Shown here piece after piece: positions 34,336 through 45,551 of a DNA stretch of 64,000 bases. Position numbers and translations under genes: made by a program. A model generated the notes under the pieces. It did not search any database and was not told the DNA's origin. It was given only the letters and a program-made list of their open reading frames with translations. Every line of letters starts with the position of its first letter. Positions within the stretch are counted from its first letter, which is position 1. This DNA comes from Triticum aestivum (lineage: Eukaryota > Streptophyta > Magnoliopsida > Poales > Poaceae), in the NCBI RefSeq assembly GCF_018294505.1, contig NC_057808.1:229397780-229461779 (forward strand), read 5' to 3'.

Positions 34336-34704
34336 ATGTCGTCTCCCTCCTCCAACAATGGTGATAACGATGCTTGGCTAATGAAGATAGAGCTGAAGAG
34401 AGAAGCACCTGGGGAGATCAACAAGGATGATGGGATCAAGAAGGCCATGGAGGATCTAGCTCCGGCAGCAGAAGAAGACATCCTTCAACCTCATTACAAT
34501 CTTCTTACCCCAGCGGATATTGAACCTTTCAAGATGATTGAGTTAGCTCGTATACAAAACAAGTATCTCTCACGTGAAAATATTTTGTTGAAGGAGCATA
34601 TCACCACACTCAAGGGCATTATCTGCAAATTGGAGGATCTCCTACGCTCGATGTGCGATTATCCATCATCACCACCATCTTCTTCACCAGCAAAGGAGAA
34701 CTGA
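34336..34704 (+). CDS. Element E small accessory ORF
   Basis: An intact ORF of 122 residues. I chose the ATG at 34336 (MSSPSSNNGDNDAW); an in-frame ATG at 34273 would add 21 residues. The protein is charged, with a helical central part (PFKMIELARIQNKYLSREN then ILLKEHITTLKGIICKLE) that looks like a short coiled coil, and a Ser/Pro-rich tail. It has no recognised domain. It lies between integrase and the 3' non-coding region, after the LTR-like block and just before a polypurine-like motif. It is the only unbroken ORF in element E, which may only reflect its small size. Confidence 0.55.
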   Translation: MSSPSSNNGDNDAWLMKIELKREAPGEINKDDGIKKAMEDLAPAAEEDILQPHYNLLTPADIEPFKMIELARIQNKYLSRENILLKEHITTLKGIICKLEDLLRSMCDYPSSPPSSSPAKEN

Positions 34705-34738
34705 GTATCTGGTATGGGCACTCCCATTGGCAACTGCC

Positions 34739-34751
34739 AAGCTCGAGGGAG
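34739..34751 (+). promoter_or_regulatory. Polypurine-like motif after E small ORF
   Basis: AAGCTCGAGGGAG differs at two positions from the 3' polypurine tract AAGCTTGGGGGAG. It occupies the same place as the internal copy in element A. Confidence 0.45.
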
Positions 34752-36229
34752 GTGCCCCGGTATCGTATCACCATCACACTTCTATCTTTACCGTTTTCCT
34801 TAGTTTGATCCTTTTGGTAATATCTTGATCTAGTAGAATAAAGTTTTAGTATGATTTAGTTTTGAGTTTTGCTTTATGATCCTTCTATATAATAAAGATT
34901 AGTCTTGAGTCAAGGGCTTGATTATCTTGCTATGATCGTGAGGGAATAAAAGAAAAAGAAAGAATAAAAAGAAATAAAGAGATCATATTGATCTTATGGA
35001 GAGTAATGACTTCACATATAAAGAGTATGATGAATAAAATTTGTTGAGAGTTGACAAACATAGTTTTGGTCATCGTTGCAATTAATAGGAAGTAATAAAG
35101 AAAGAGAGGTTTTCACATATAAATATACTATCTTGGACATCTTTTATGATTGTGAGCACTCACTAAAATATGACATGCTAAAGAGTTGATGTTGGACAAG
35201 GAAGACAACGTAATGGGCTATGTTTTCTTATATCCGAAATAAAGTATATTGTCATGGATCATTCAACATGTTGAGCTTGCCTTTCCCCCTCATGCTAGCC
35301 AAATTCTTTGCACCAAGTAGAGATACTACTTGTGCTTCAGAATATCCTTAAACCCAGTTTTGCCATGAGTCTCCACCATACCTACCTATGGATTGAGTAA
35401 GATCCTTCAAGTAAATTGTCATTGTTACATGCAATAAAAATTTCTCTCTAAATTTTTATGATTTATTAATGTGGAGAAAATAAGCTTTATACGATCTTGT
35501 GATATGGAAGCAATAAAAGCGACGGACTGCACAATGAAGGTCCATATCACAAGTGGCACTATAAAGTGACGTTCTTTTACATTAAGATTTTGTGCATCCA
35601 ACCATAAAAGCACATGACAACCTGTGCTTCCCTCTGCGAAGGGCCTATCTTTTATTCTTGTCTTATACCTTGTACAAAAGTCATGGTGGTCTTCACCTTT
35701 CCTTTTTATATTTTATCCTTTGGCAAGCACCTTGTGTTGGAAAGATCCTGATATATGTATCCAATTGGATGTAAGTTAGCATGAACTATTATTGTTGACA
35801 TTACCATTGAGGTAAAAGGTTGGGAGGCAACACTATAAGCCCCTATCTTTCTCTGTGTCCGATTAAAACTCCATAACCATAAGTATTGCGTGACTGTTAC
35901 CAATTGTGAAAGACTAAATGATAGTCGAGTATGTGGACTTGCTGAAAAGCTCTTATATTGACTCTTTACTATGTTATGATAAATTGCAATTGCTTCAATG
36001 ACCGAGATCATAGTTTGTTAGTTCTCAATGAAGTTTCTGATTCATACTTGACATTGTGAATAGATTATTACTTGAGCACAAGAAATCATATGACAATATT
36101 GATATATGTTGCTGTTATAAGAATGATCATGATGTCCTCATGTCCGTATTTTATTTTATCGACACCTCTATCTCTAAACATGTGGACATATTTTCGTTAC
36201 CGGCTTCCGCTTGAGGACAAGCGAGGTCT
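34752..36229 (+). other. Element E 3' non-coding region
   Basis: About 1.5 kb, AT-rich, no gene seen. It shares short stretches with the equivalent region of element A. Confidence 0.75.
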
Positions 36230-36242
36230 AAGCTTGGGGGAG
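36230..36242 (+). promoter_or_regulatory. Element E 3' polypurine tract
   Basis: AAGCTTGGGGGAG, one base before the 3' LTR. Confidence 0.85.
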
Positions 36243-36243
36243 T

Positions 36244-37739
36244 TGATACGTCCATTTTGCATCATGCTTTTATATCAGTATTTATTGCATTATGGGCTGT
36301 TATTACACATTATGTCACAATACTTATGCCTATTCTCTCTTATTTTGCAAGGTTTACATGACGAGGGAGAATGCCGGCAGCTGGAATTCTGGGCTGGAAA
36401 AGGAGCAAATATTAGAGACCTATTATGCACAGCTCCAAAAGTCCTGAAACTTCACGGAGGCAGTTATTGGAATTAATAAAAAATACTGGCGAAAGAATCA
36501 ACCAGAGGGGGGCCACCCACCATCCATGAGGGTGGGGGCGTGCCCTACCCCCCTGGGCGCGCCCCCCTGCCTTGTGGGAACCCTGGCAGGCCTCCGGTGC
36601 CCATCTTCTGCTATATGAAGTATTTTACCCTGAAAAAGATCCTAAGGAAGCTTTTGGGACGAAACACCGCCGCCACGAGGCGGAACCTTGGCGGAACCAA
36701 TCTAGGGCTCCGGCGGAGCTGTTCTGCCGGGGAAACATCCCTCCGGAAGGGGGGAAATCATCACCAGCATCATCACCATCGATCCTCTCAGCGGGAGGGG
36801 GTCAATCTCCATCAACATCTTTACCAGCACTATCTCCTCTAAAACCCTAGTTCGTCTCTTGTATCCGATCTTTGTCTCAAAACCTCAGATTGGTACCTGT
36901 GGGTTGCTAGTAGTTGGTTTATTTGGTGGAAGATCATATGTTCAGATCCTTTATGCATATTAATACCCCTCTGATTATGAACATTAATATGATTTGTGAG
37001 TAGTTACGTTTGTTCCTGAGGACATGGGAGAAGTCTTGCTATAAGTAGTCATGTGAATTTGGTATTCGTTCGATATTTTGATGAGATGTATGTTGTCTCT
37101 CCTCTAGTGGTGTTATGTGAACGTCGAATATATGACACTTCACCATTGTTTGGGCCTAGAGGAAGGCACTCGGAAGTAATAAGTAGATGATGGGTTGCTA
37201 GAGTAACAGAAGCTTAAACCCTAGTTTATGCGTTTCTTCATAAGGGGCTGATTTGGATCCATATGTTTCATGATATGGTTAGGTTTACCTTAATACTTCT
37301 TTTGTAGTTGCGGATGCTTGCAACAGGGGTTAATCATAAGTGGGATACTTGTCCAAGGAAGGGCAGTACCCAAGCACCGGTCCACCCACATATCAAATTA
37401 TCAAAGTAACGAACGCGAATCATATGAACGTGATGAAAACTAGCTTGACGATAATTCCCATGTGTCCTTGGGAGCGTTTTCCTTCATATACGAGTTTGTC
37501 CAGGATTGTCCTTTGCTACAAAAAGGATTGGGCCATCTTTTTGCACCTTATTTACTTTCATTACTTGTTGCCCGTTACAAAATTACCTTATCACAAAACT
37601 ATCTGTTACCGATAATTTCAGTGCTCGCAGAGAATACCTTACTGAAAACCGCTTGTCATTTCCTTATGCTCCTCGTTGGGTTCGTGACTCTTACTTATCG
37701 AAGGGACTACGATAGATCCCCTATACTTGTGGGTCTTCA
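36244..37739 (+). repeat. Element E 3' LTR
   Basis: Aligned with 27653-29174; a few per cent of positions differ by eye, and it ends GTGGGTCTTCA rather than GTGGGTCATCA. Confidence 0.92.
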
Positions 37740-37744
37740 CTAGA

Positions 37745-38068
37745 CTTAAGCCTGAAACTGAGTGGTCCTACTTCAAAGGGAATGGTCACTGGAAGCGGAA
37801 CTACCCCAAATACTTGGCGGATAAGAAGGATGGCAAAGTGAACAAAGGTATATTTGCTATACATGTTATTGATGTGTACTTTACTAGTGTTCATTGTAGC
37901 CCCTGGGTATTTAACACCGATTCAGTTGCTAAGGTTTGTAACTCAAAACAGGAGTTGCAAAATGGACAGATACTAGTGAAGGGCGAGGTGACGATGTGTG
38001 TTGGAAGTGATTCCAAGGTTGATAAGATCACCATCGCACACTCCCTTTACCTTCGGCATTTGTGTTGA
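37745..38068 (+). pseudogene. Element D zinc knuckle and protease
   Basis: Continuation of element D after E. The zinc-knuckle position reads WSYFKGNGHWKRNYP: the His is kept but the three Cys positions are W, F and Y, so zinc binding is lost. Next come KYLADKKDGKVNKGIF and the protease, where PWVFNTDSVAKVCNSKQ has N-T-D instead of the catalytic D-T-G. The frame ends at 38068; about 100 bases of unmatched sequence follow before the next recognisable part. Confidence 0.82.
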
Positions 38069-38171
38069 ACCTAAAGTAAATGTTATTTGGTATTTGTGTT
38101 GAGCATGAATATGATTGGATCATGTTTATTGAAATACGGTTAAGTCAAAGAATAATTGTTATTCTGTTTAC

Positions 38172-38923
38172 ATGAATAAAACCTTCCATGGTCATACACT
38201 CAATATAAATGGGTTATTGAATCTCGATCGTAGTGATACACATATTCATAATATTGATGCCAAAAGATGCAAAGTTGATAATGATAGTGCAACATATTTG
38301 TGGCACTGCCGTTTAGTTCATATTGTTGTAAAGCGCATGAAGAAACTCCACGCGGATGGACTTTTGGAATCACTTGATTATGAATCATTTGATACTTGCA
38401 AACCCTGCCTCATGGGCAAGATGACTAAAACTCCGTTCTCTGGACAATGGAGCGAGCTAATGACTTATTGGAAATAATACATACCGATGTATGTGGTCCG
38501 ATGAATGTTGAATCTCGCGGCGGGTATCGTTATTTTCTGACCTTCACAGATGATTTGAGCAGATATGGGTATATCTACTTAATGAAACACAAGTCTGAAA
38601 CATTTGAAAAGTTTAAAGAATTTCAGATTGAAGTGGAGAATCATTGTAACAAGAAAATAAAGTTTCTACGATCTGATCGCGGATGCGAATATTTGAGTTA
38701 CGAGTTTGGCCTTCATTTAAAACAATGTGGAATAGTTTCACAACTTACGCCACCTGGAACACCACAGCGTCATGGTGTGTCTGAATGTCGTAACTGTACT
38801 TTATCTATGATGTCTCTTACCGATTTACCACTATCGTTTTGGGGTTATGCATTAGAGACAGCTGCATTCACGTTAAATAGGGCACCATCTAAATCTGTTG
38901 AGACGAAACCGTATGAACTATGA
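38172..38923 (+). pseudogene. Element D pre-integrase and integrase
   Basis: The first frame (38172-38477) has the GAG-pre-integrase motif YLWHCRLVHIVVKRMKKLH and CKPCLMGKMTKTPFSG. A small deletion near 38450 shifts into the integrase core: IIHTDVCGPMNVESRGGYRY (D), KKIKFLRSDRGCEYLSYEF (D) and RHGVSECRNCTL (E). The triad is present, but a few residues after RNCTL are deleted. TGA at 38921-38923 interrupts the frame, which then continues into reverse transcriptase. Confidence 0.85.
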
Positions 38924-39914
38924 TTTGGCAAGAAACCTAAGCAGTCATTTCTTAATGTTTGGTGTTGCGATGCTTATGTGAAAAAGTTTCAGCCTCATAA
39001 GCTCGAACCCAAATCGGAGAAGTGCGTATTCATAGAATACCCAAAAGAAATTGTTGGGTATACCTTCTATCACAGATCCGAAGGCAAGATTTTTGTTGGT
39101 AAGAATGGATCCTTTCTAGAGAAGGAGTTTCTCTCGAAAGAAGTGAGTGGGAGGAAAGTAGAACTTGATGAGGTAACTGTACCTTCTCTTGAATTGGAAA
39201 GTTATGCATCACAGAAAACCGTTTCCGTGATGCCTGCACCAACAAGAGAGGAAGCTAATGATAATGATCATGAAACTTCAGATCAAGTTACTACCAAACC
39301 TCGTAGGTCAACCAGAGCAGGTTCCGCACCAGAGTGGTACAGTAATCCTATTCTGGAAGTCATGTTACTAGACCATGACGAACCTATGAACTATGAGGAA
39401 GCGATGATGAGCCCAGATCCCGCAAAATGGCTTGAGGCCAAGAAATCTAAGATAGGGTCCATGTATGAGAACAAAGTGTGGACTTTGGTGGACTTGCCCG
39501 ATGATCGGCAAGCCATTGAGAATAAATGGATCTTCAAGAGGAAGACGGACGATGATGGTAGTGTTACTATCTACAAAGCTCGAATTGTCGCAATTTTTTT
39601 TCGACAAATTCAAGGTGTTATAGTAAAAAAAAGAAAAATTCAAGGTGTTGACTATGCTAAGATTTTCTCACTCGTAGCGATGCTTAAGTCTGTCCGAATC
39701 ATGTTAGCAATTGCCGCATTTTATGAAATCTGGGAAATGGATGTCAAAACTGCATTCCTTAATGGATTTCTTAAAGAAGAGTTGTATATGATGCAACCAA
39801 AGGTTTTGTCGATCCTAAAGGTGCTAACAAAGTGTGCAAGCTCCAGCGATCCATCTATGGAACTGGTGCAAGCATCTCGGAGTTGGAATATACGCTTTAA
39901 TGAGTTGATCAAAG
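38924..39914 (+). pseudogene. Element D reverse transcriptase, first part
   Basis: Same frame as the integrase: KLEPKSEKCVFIEYPKEIVG, HRSEGKIFVGKNGSFLEKEF, then RRSTRAGSAPEWYSNPI, MNYEEAMMSPDPAKWLEAKK and ENKWIFKRKTDDDG, the start of Copia reverse transcriptase. Near 39600-39630 about 30 bases are inserted, repeating AAATTCAAGGTGTT. MDVKTAFLNGFLKEELYMMQ (first catalytic Asp) follows, then paired indels near 39800 and 39862 that shift and restore the frame, and SWNIRFNELIKA. It stops abruptly at about 39914 where element F begins. Confidence 0.85.
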
Positions 39915-40371
39915 CTATGTTCGGATTTCCGAGCCTTGCGAGCCGGATACCCATCTTCGGCAAGAGACCTCCTGTCCTCCGAACATACAACCAGGCGTTG
40001 AGCCTGAAAACTCCCAGGACACTCCAGATCCCGGTCTAGTAACCTTAGAAATTCTTCGATCTTTGGATTCCACAGTGGGTCAGAGTTCAGATTTAAGCCC
40101 GCTCACCCACCAGAAGCAATATTCCCCAAGATATTCCGGTCCTCCAGACATATGCGACCTAATGTACGTATGACAGCAACTGCAGGAAACAATCCATCAC
40201 TTTTGGGCCAGATTCCTCCTTGTTAAAAACAAGATCAAAGATTGCCGCGACGATGACGCGGTTTCAGTGTTCTGCCGCAACTGTACGGATGAGGGGATCC
40301 TCAGTGCCCTCAACCGACGCTGCATACTGCACTTTGCAGAATTGGCACACATAGTATAGAAATATTGCGCA
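39915..40371 (+). pseudogene. Element F gag remnant
   Basis: Only the last third of gag is left. Bases 40170-40371 are in frame with pol and encode ETIHHFWARFLLVKNKIKD, NCTDEGILSALNRRCILHF and a TAG at 40357-40359, matching element G's ETVHHFWARFLLVKDKIED region. Bases before 40160 align with G at the DNA level but are out of frame. Confidence 0.75.
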
Positions 40372-43300
40372 ATGGAAAGCGCCTGGAAAGCCCAGACAGC
40401 CCGGTGGGAACCACCCGCCTTTAAGCCACTCACCGGACGGGCAAAAAGGATGCACCCTCGCGGGGCACCCGATCATCATCCCGCGGACAAGAAAATTAAG
40501 CCCTTAATGGGACACAAAACTGTCCTTGATAAATGGCTCGACAAGCCCTGTCAGATACACATGACGCCGAATTCTGAACCAACACACAGCCTTCGGGCAT
40601 GTTGGGTACTCCGGCAGGTGGCTAAGAGCGGTGAGGCTATCCTCACCAATACAACCTCAGAGAAATACTCTCCGGAGGACAACTATCTCAACGTCTTTAC
40701 GGTCTTTGTGACCTTTTCTTCAAATAATCGGCGTAAAAGGGCACTCCGTGACCTCGCCGAAATCAACCAAATAGCCGCAGTAAATCCTTGGAATGATACG
40801 GCGATAACTTTCGCCGCCAACGACGAACCAAGGGCTCGATCAGTCCACGCACCAGCCGCTTTGGTCTTAAACCCAATCATCGACGACTTTCGGCTTACTA
40901 AAGTGCTCATGGATGGCGGCAGCGGACTGAACCTCATCTACAAACACACGCTTGATAAAATGCAAATAGACAAGAGCCGCATCGAGCAAAGCAGTACAAC
41001 CTTTTGAGGCATTATCCCCAGTCGAGAAGCGCGATGTTCGGGGAAAATTAAACTTGACATGGTATTCGGCACGCCAGAGAACTACAGGTCCGAAGAGTTA
41101 ATCTTCCACGTGGCACCTTTCAACAGCGGATATCACACCCTGTTGGGGCGAGACGCATTCACATACTTTCAAGCCATACCCCATTACGGGTACATGAAGC
41201 TCAAAATGCCTGGGCCCAATAGAGTTATCACTATCACCAGTGATCCGGACATAGCACTCCGCGCCGAAAACAAAACCGCATCTTTGGCCCTCGAGGCACT
41301 ATCTAAGGCCCTTGCAGCCGAGGAGCTCACCGCTCTGCGTTCGACAGTGGATAGAGACGACATAATCCTTGATACAAGGCCTAAGTCTACTTCATTCAAG
41401 CCAGCAGACGAAATAGTCAAATTCCAAGTTCACCCGACGGATCCTAATAAAAAAGTAGCCATTGGAGCACAGCTGGATCCGACGGTCGACGCCGCTCTAA
41501 GCGCTTTCCTGCACGAGAATTGGGATATCTTTGCCTGACATGCTTCGGATATGCCAGGAATCCCACACAGACTGGCCGAACACAGCCTCAACATAATAAA
41601 GGGGTTCAAGCCAGTCAAGCAAACGCTACAGCAATTTTCCGAACCCAAGCGACAAGCTATGGGGGAGGAGCTAGCCAAACTACTTGAAGCCGGGTTCATT
41701 AGAGAGATCAAACACCCGGATTGGCTAGCAAACCTGGTCATGGTACCAAAGAAGGACAAATCCTGGCGCCTTTGTGTCGATTTCAAAGACCTCAACAAGG
41801 CCTGCCCTAAGGACCCCTTCCCACTGCCCCGCATTGACCAAATCATCGATGCAACTGCAGGACACGATTCACTGTGTTTCCTCGACGCATACTCCGGATA
41901 CCATTAGATTAAGATGAAGGAATCCGATCAGGCCGCAACAGCATTCATTACTCCGTATGGACCTTTTTGTTTCAACACCATGCCTTTCGGACTCAAAAAC
42001 GCCAGTGCCACTTATCAGCGCATGATTCAAACATGCCTAAAAAAACAAATTGGCAAGACGGTGGAGGCATATGTGGACGACATCGTCATCAAGACTAAGC
42101 ATGTCGAATCGTTGGTGGACGATCTACGACTCACATTTGACAACCTTCGGACATACGATATCCGACTCAATCTGGAAAAATGTGCCTTCGGCGTCCCAGC
42201 CGGAAAACTGCTCGGGTTCATTGTGTCCAACAGAGGAATTGAAGCAAACCCAGCAAAAATCTGGGCCCTGTCACAAATGGCAACGCCAACAGACTTAAAA
42301 CAAGTCCAAAAGCTAGCGCGGTGCGTGGCAGCATTGAGCCGTTTCATCTCCAGACTAGCAGAAAAGGCACTGCCACTTTATCGCCTGCTCCAACGCACCG
42401 ACCACTTTGAGTGGGCAGATGCGGAAGCAGCCGGATTCGAAGAAATAAAAACCTTGTTAGCAAACAAACCAATCCTTGTAGCACCAAACGTTGGCGAGCC
42501 TATGTTGCTCTACATATCCACAACTCACCAGGTGGTAAGTGTTGTGCTCGTCGCCGAACGAGAAGAAGAGGGACACAAATTCCCACTCCAAAAACCAGTG
42601 TATTATGTATCGGCGGTCCTTACACCATGCAAATCCCGATACCCGCACTATCAAAAGATAGCCTATGCGGTCTTCATGGAATCTCGGAAGCTGCGGCACT
42701 ACTTTCAAGAGTTCTCGATCACGGTAACTTCCAAAGTTCCACTCAACGACATCATAAACAACCGAGACGCCACCGGCCGTATTGCCAAATGGGCTATCGA
42801 ACTCTTTCCATTTGAAATAACATACAAGCCACGCCGATCTATTAAATCTCAGGTGTTGGCTGACTTCGTCGCCAAATGGACAGAAGCCGAACTCCCTAAA
42901 GAGTACAACACATACTCCAACTGGGTGATGTACTTCGATGGCTCTAAAATGCTAGACGGACAGGGGGCTGGTGTCATCCTAACATCCCCTACAGGGGACA
43001 CAGTGCGCTACGTATTACAGATCATGTATACGGACTCCAATTACGCGTCCGAATATGAAGCTCTACTGCATGGACTTCAGATGGCCGTTTCTATGGGCAT
43101 ACAACACCTTGAGGTGCGAGGGGATTCCAACCTCGCGATATCTCAAATCAATGGAGAATTCGATGCAAAAGATTCGAATATGGTGGCCTACCGCAACGCC
43201 GTACTTAAAATATCGGCCCGGTTCGAGGGGCTTGAATTTCACCATGTGGCTCGAGACAGTAATCAGGCAGCAGACATCCTTGCTTGCATGGGCGCTAAGC

Positions 43301-44724
43301 ATGACCCCGTCCCGCCTAACACCTTTGTGGAAAGGCTTTTCAAGCCATCCATGGTATGGCAAGACGAGAGCGGAAATACCAGTCCGACGCCGATCGCACC
43401 CCCGGATGCCGAACATGATTCCGATATCATCGGGGGCTCGGGCACAGAACGAACGCCTTCCGCCCATGTAATCATGGAGGTTATTGCCCGATGGACCGAA
43501 CCCTTCTTAGCCTACCTTAATAGGCAGGAGCTCCCCGATGACCAGAACGAGGCCCGTTGCATAGTTCCATGCTCTAAAGCCTACAAAGTTCATGAAGGAG
43601 AGCTCTACAAGAAGAGCACTACTGGAGTCCTTCAAAGATGTATCTCCGAAGAGGAGGGGCGGCAGCTCTTGGCCAAAATACATGCTGGCCTCGGTGGCCA
43701 TCACGCCGTAGCTCGGGCCCTCGTAAGAAAGGCCTTCCATACAGGTTTCTTCTGGCCCACGACCCGAGTAGATGCACATGCCCTTGTACAGCACTGTGTC
43801 GGGTGCCAGCTCTTTGCCAATCAAAGCCATATGCCGCCCACAGCCCTAAGAACAATCCCCATTACCTGGCCTTTCGCGGTCTAGGGGCTAGATATGGTCG
43901 GACCCCTTAAAGGGGGAAGCCATAAGAAGAAATATTTACTTGTTATGGTGCATAAATTCACTAAGTGGATAGAGGCCAAACCAGTAAAAACGGCTGAAGC
44001 CGAACCGGTGATAGATTTTATCTCCGGTGTTGTACACCATTATGGTGTCCCACATAGCATTATTACGGATAACGGCTCTACTTTCACAGCCGATGAGGTG
44101 AAAAATTGGTGTGCTAATCTAGGTATTAAACTCGATTACGCCTCCGTGTATCACCCCCAAACAAACGGTCAAGTTGAACGGGCCAATGGCCTGATAATGA
44201 GCGGCATCAAACACAGACTAATGCGATCCCTAAATGAGTCGGATAAACACTAGGTCGAGGAGCTCGAATTTGTACTCTGGGGGCTATGGACCACGCCGAA
44301 CCGCACGGCCGGATACACACCGTTTTTCATGGTGTATGGCGTAGAGGCTGTCTTGCCCTGCGATATTATTCATGACTCACCTCGAGTGCGCATGTATGAG
44401 GAGAGAGAGGCCGAGCTCGATCGGCAGGACGACTTAGATGGCCTGGAGGAGGAGCGCGATGTCGCAAAAGCCCATTCCACATTTTACCAACAACAAGCTC
44501 GAAGATACTAAAGCAGAGAAGTGCGGGCAAAGACTTATAATGTTGGTGAACTCGTTCTACGCCTACCAGAGAAGAAAAAGGACAAGCTCAAACCCAAATG
44601 GGAGGGTCCCTTCATTATAGATGAAGTTCTCACTGGAGGAGCCTATCGCCTTCGCAATGCATTGGATAATCGCTTAGAGCCGAACCCATGGAGCGCTGCT
44701 AGGCTCCGAAGATTCTACGCCTAA
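40372..44724 (+). pseudogene. Element F pol: protease, RT, two RNase H, integrase
   Basis: One continuous frame of 1451 codons with six stops (41005, 41536, 41905, 43882, 44251, 44509) and no frameshift. Order: protease (LTKVLMDGGSGLNLIY at about 40900); reverse transcriptase with LCVDFKDLNKACPKDPFPLP, CFLDAYSGYH, FNTMPFGLKNASATYQRM and YVDD at 42070-42081; a first RNase H fold at 42490-42870 lacking the usual acidic residues (YISTTHQVV where D is expected); a second RNase H with NWVMYFDGSK, SEYEALLHGL, EVRGDSNLAI and DSNQAADIL; the integrase zinc finger (GGHHAVARA, HCVGCQLF); core D in GLDMVGP, D in SIITDNGSTF, E in NGQVERANG; and the C-terminal KLKPKWEGPFIIDEVL. Two RNase H domains mark the Tat lineage. 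Confidence 0.9.
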
Positions 44725-45551
44725 GTCCGGACACATACCTTCGTTCGTTCCCTTTTTCTCCCTTTCAATTTTTTTCCTTTTTTCTTTTTTATACGATTTC
44801 TACCGTGTGTTCGGATAAGCCGCACACTTGAGGGGTATACATCCTTAAATGTACACACCCCACCATAACTGGGGGCTTCTCTCAATAGAAGCTTATTATT
44901 ATTATTTTGAGCATAAAGCTGACCATATATATGTGTTGATTGCTCATATATGTCCTGTCTTTGCCATTATATGCACCTCTATGACTTAAGTTTTTGCCAA
45001 GCTGGGTTGCCTGGCTCCTGTGCTTATGCCCTACGTTGCCGCTTGTTCGGCTACGGCATAAAGGGAGCACCTCTGCGATTGTTACAACCGGGTCATCCGG
45101 ACATGTACCTCAGACGGGTGAAGCCGAAAGCTTGCGTTCTTAAGGGAATAATTGGTCGGCGGACAAACGACGAACTGCCTTCGTTGCAATATAAACTCTC
45201 AAAATATAAAAACTCATGTGATTCGTTCGCATCACAGCTTAGGCATGCATAAATAATGCATGCTGACCCAGGGAGAGGAACCCTTAACGGAAGTATTCTC
45301 TCTGGAAGATGTTTCTTACGTTAAAAAGTAATATAACATAACTCCCCGAATACAGTTTGTCTGTTCAAGCACTATAACCGGAGTGCCTGGTTTTCGAATA
45401 TACTTGGTGTTTCCCACATGTATAGTATTCGGAAACACTCCGACCCTTGGGTTCCAGAGGTAGAAGCGGAAGGTTTGCCATGACAATCTTTTCCAGTTTG
45501 GACAGAGATAATTTTGGTGATAAAGTACATTGTTACATGGAATCAAAACGC
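44725..45551. other. Element F spacer after pol
   Basis: About 830 non-coding bases, conserved in element G at 60486-61288 (for example GCCAAGCTGGGTTGCCTGG and AGGAACCCTTAACGGAA). A short perfect inverted repeat GCATGCAT..ATGCATGC lies at 45243-45263. It separates sense pol from the 3' end of the antisense gene, so it may hold both polyadenylation signals. Confidence 0.65.

Larger units (their letters stand above)
27653..37739 (+). mobile_element. Element E: Gypsy element with full gag-pol order
   Basis: LTRs at 27653-29174 and 36244-37739, duplication CTAGA at 27648-27652 and 37740-37744. Order: LTR, tRNA-Asp-type primer site, gag, protease, reverse transcriptase, RNase H, integrase, LTR-like block, small ORF, non-coding region, polypurine tract, LTR. 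All domains are present but broken by stops and frameshifts. The family is close to Triticeae WHAM/Sabrina-type elements; I cannot settle which without comparison. Confidence 0.93.
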
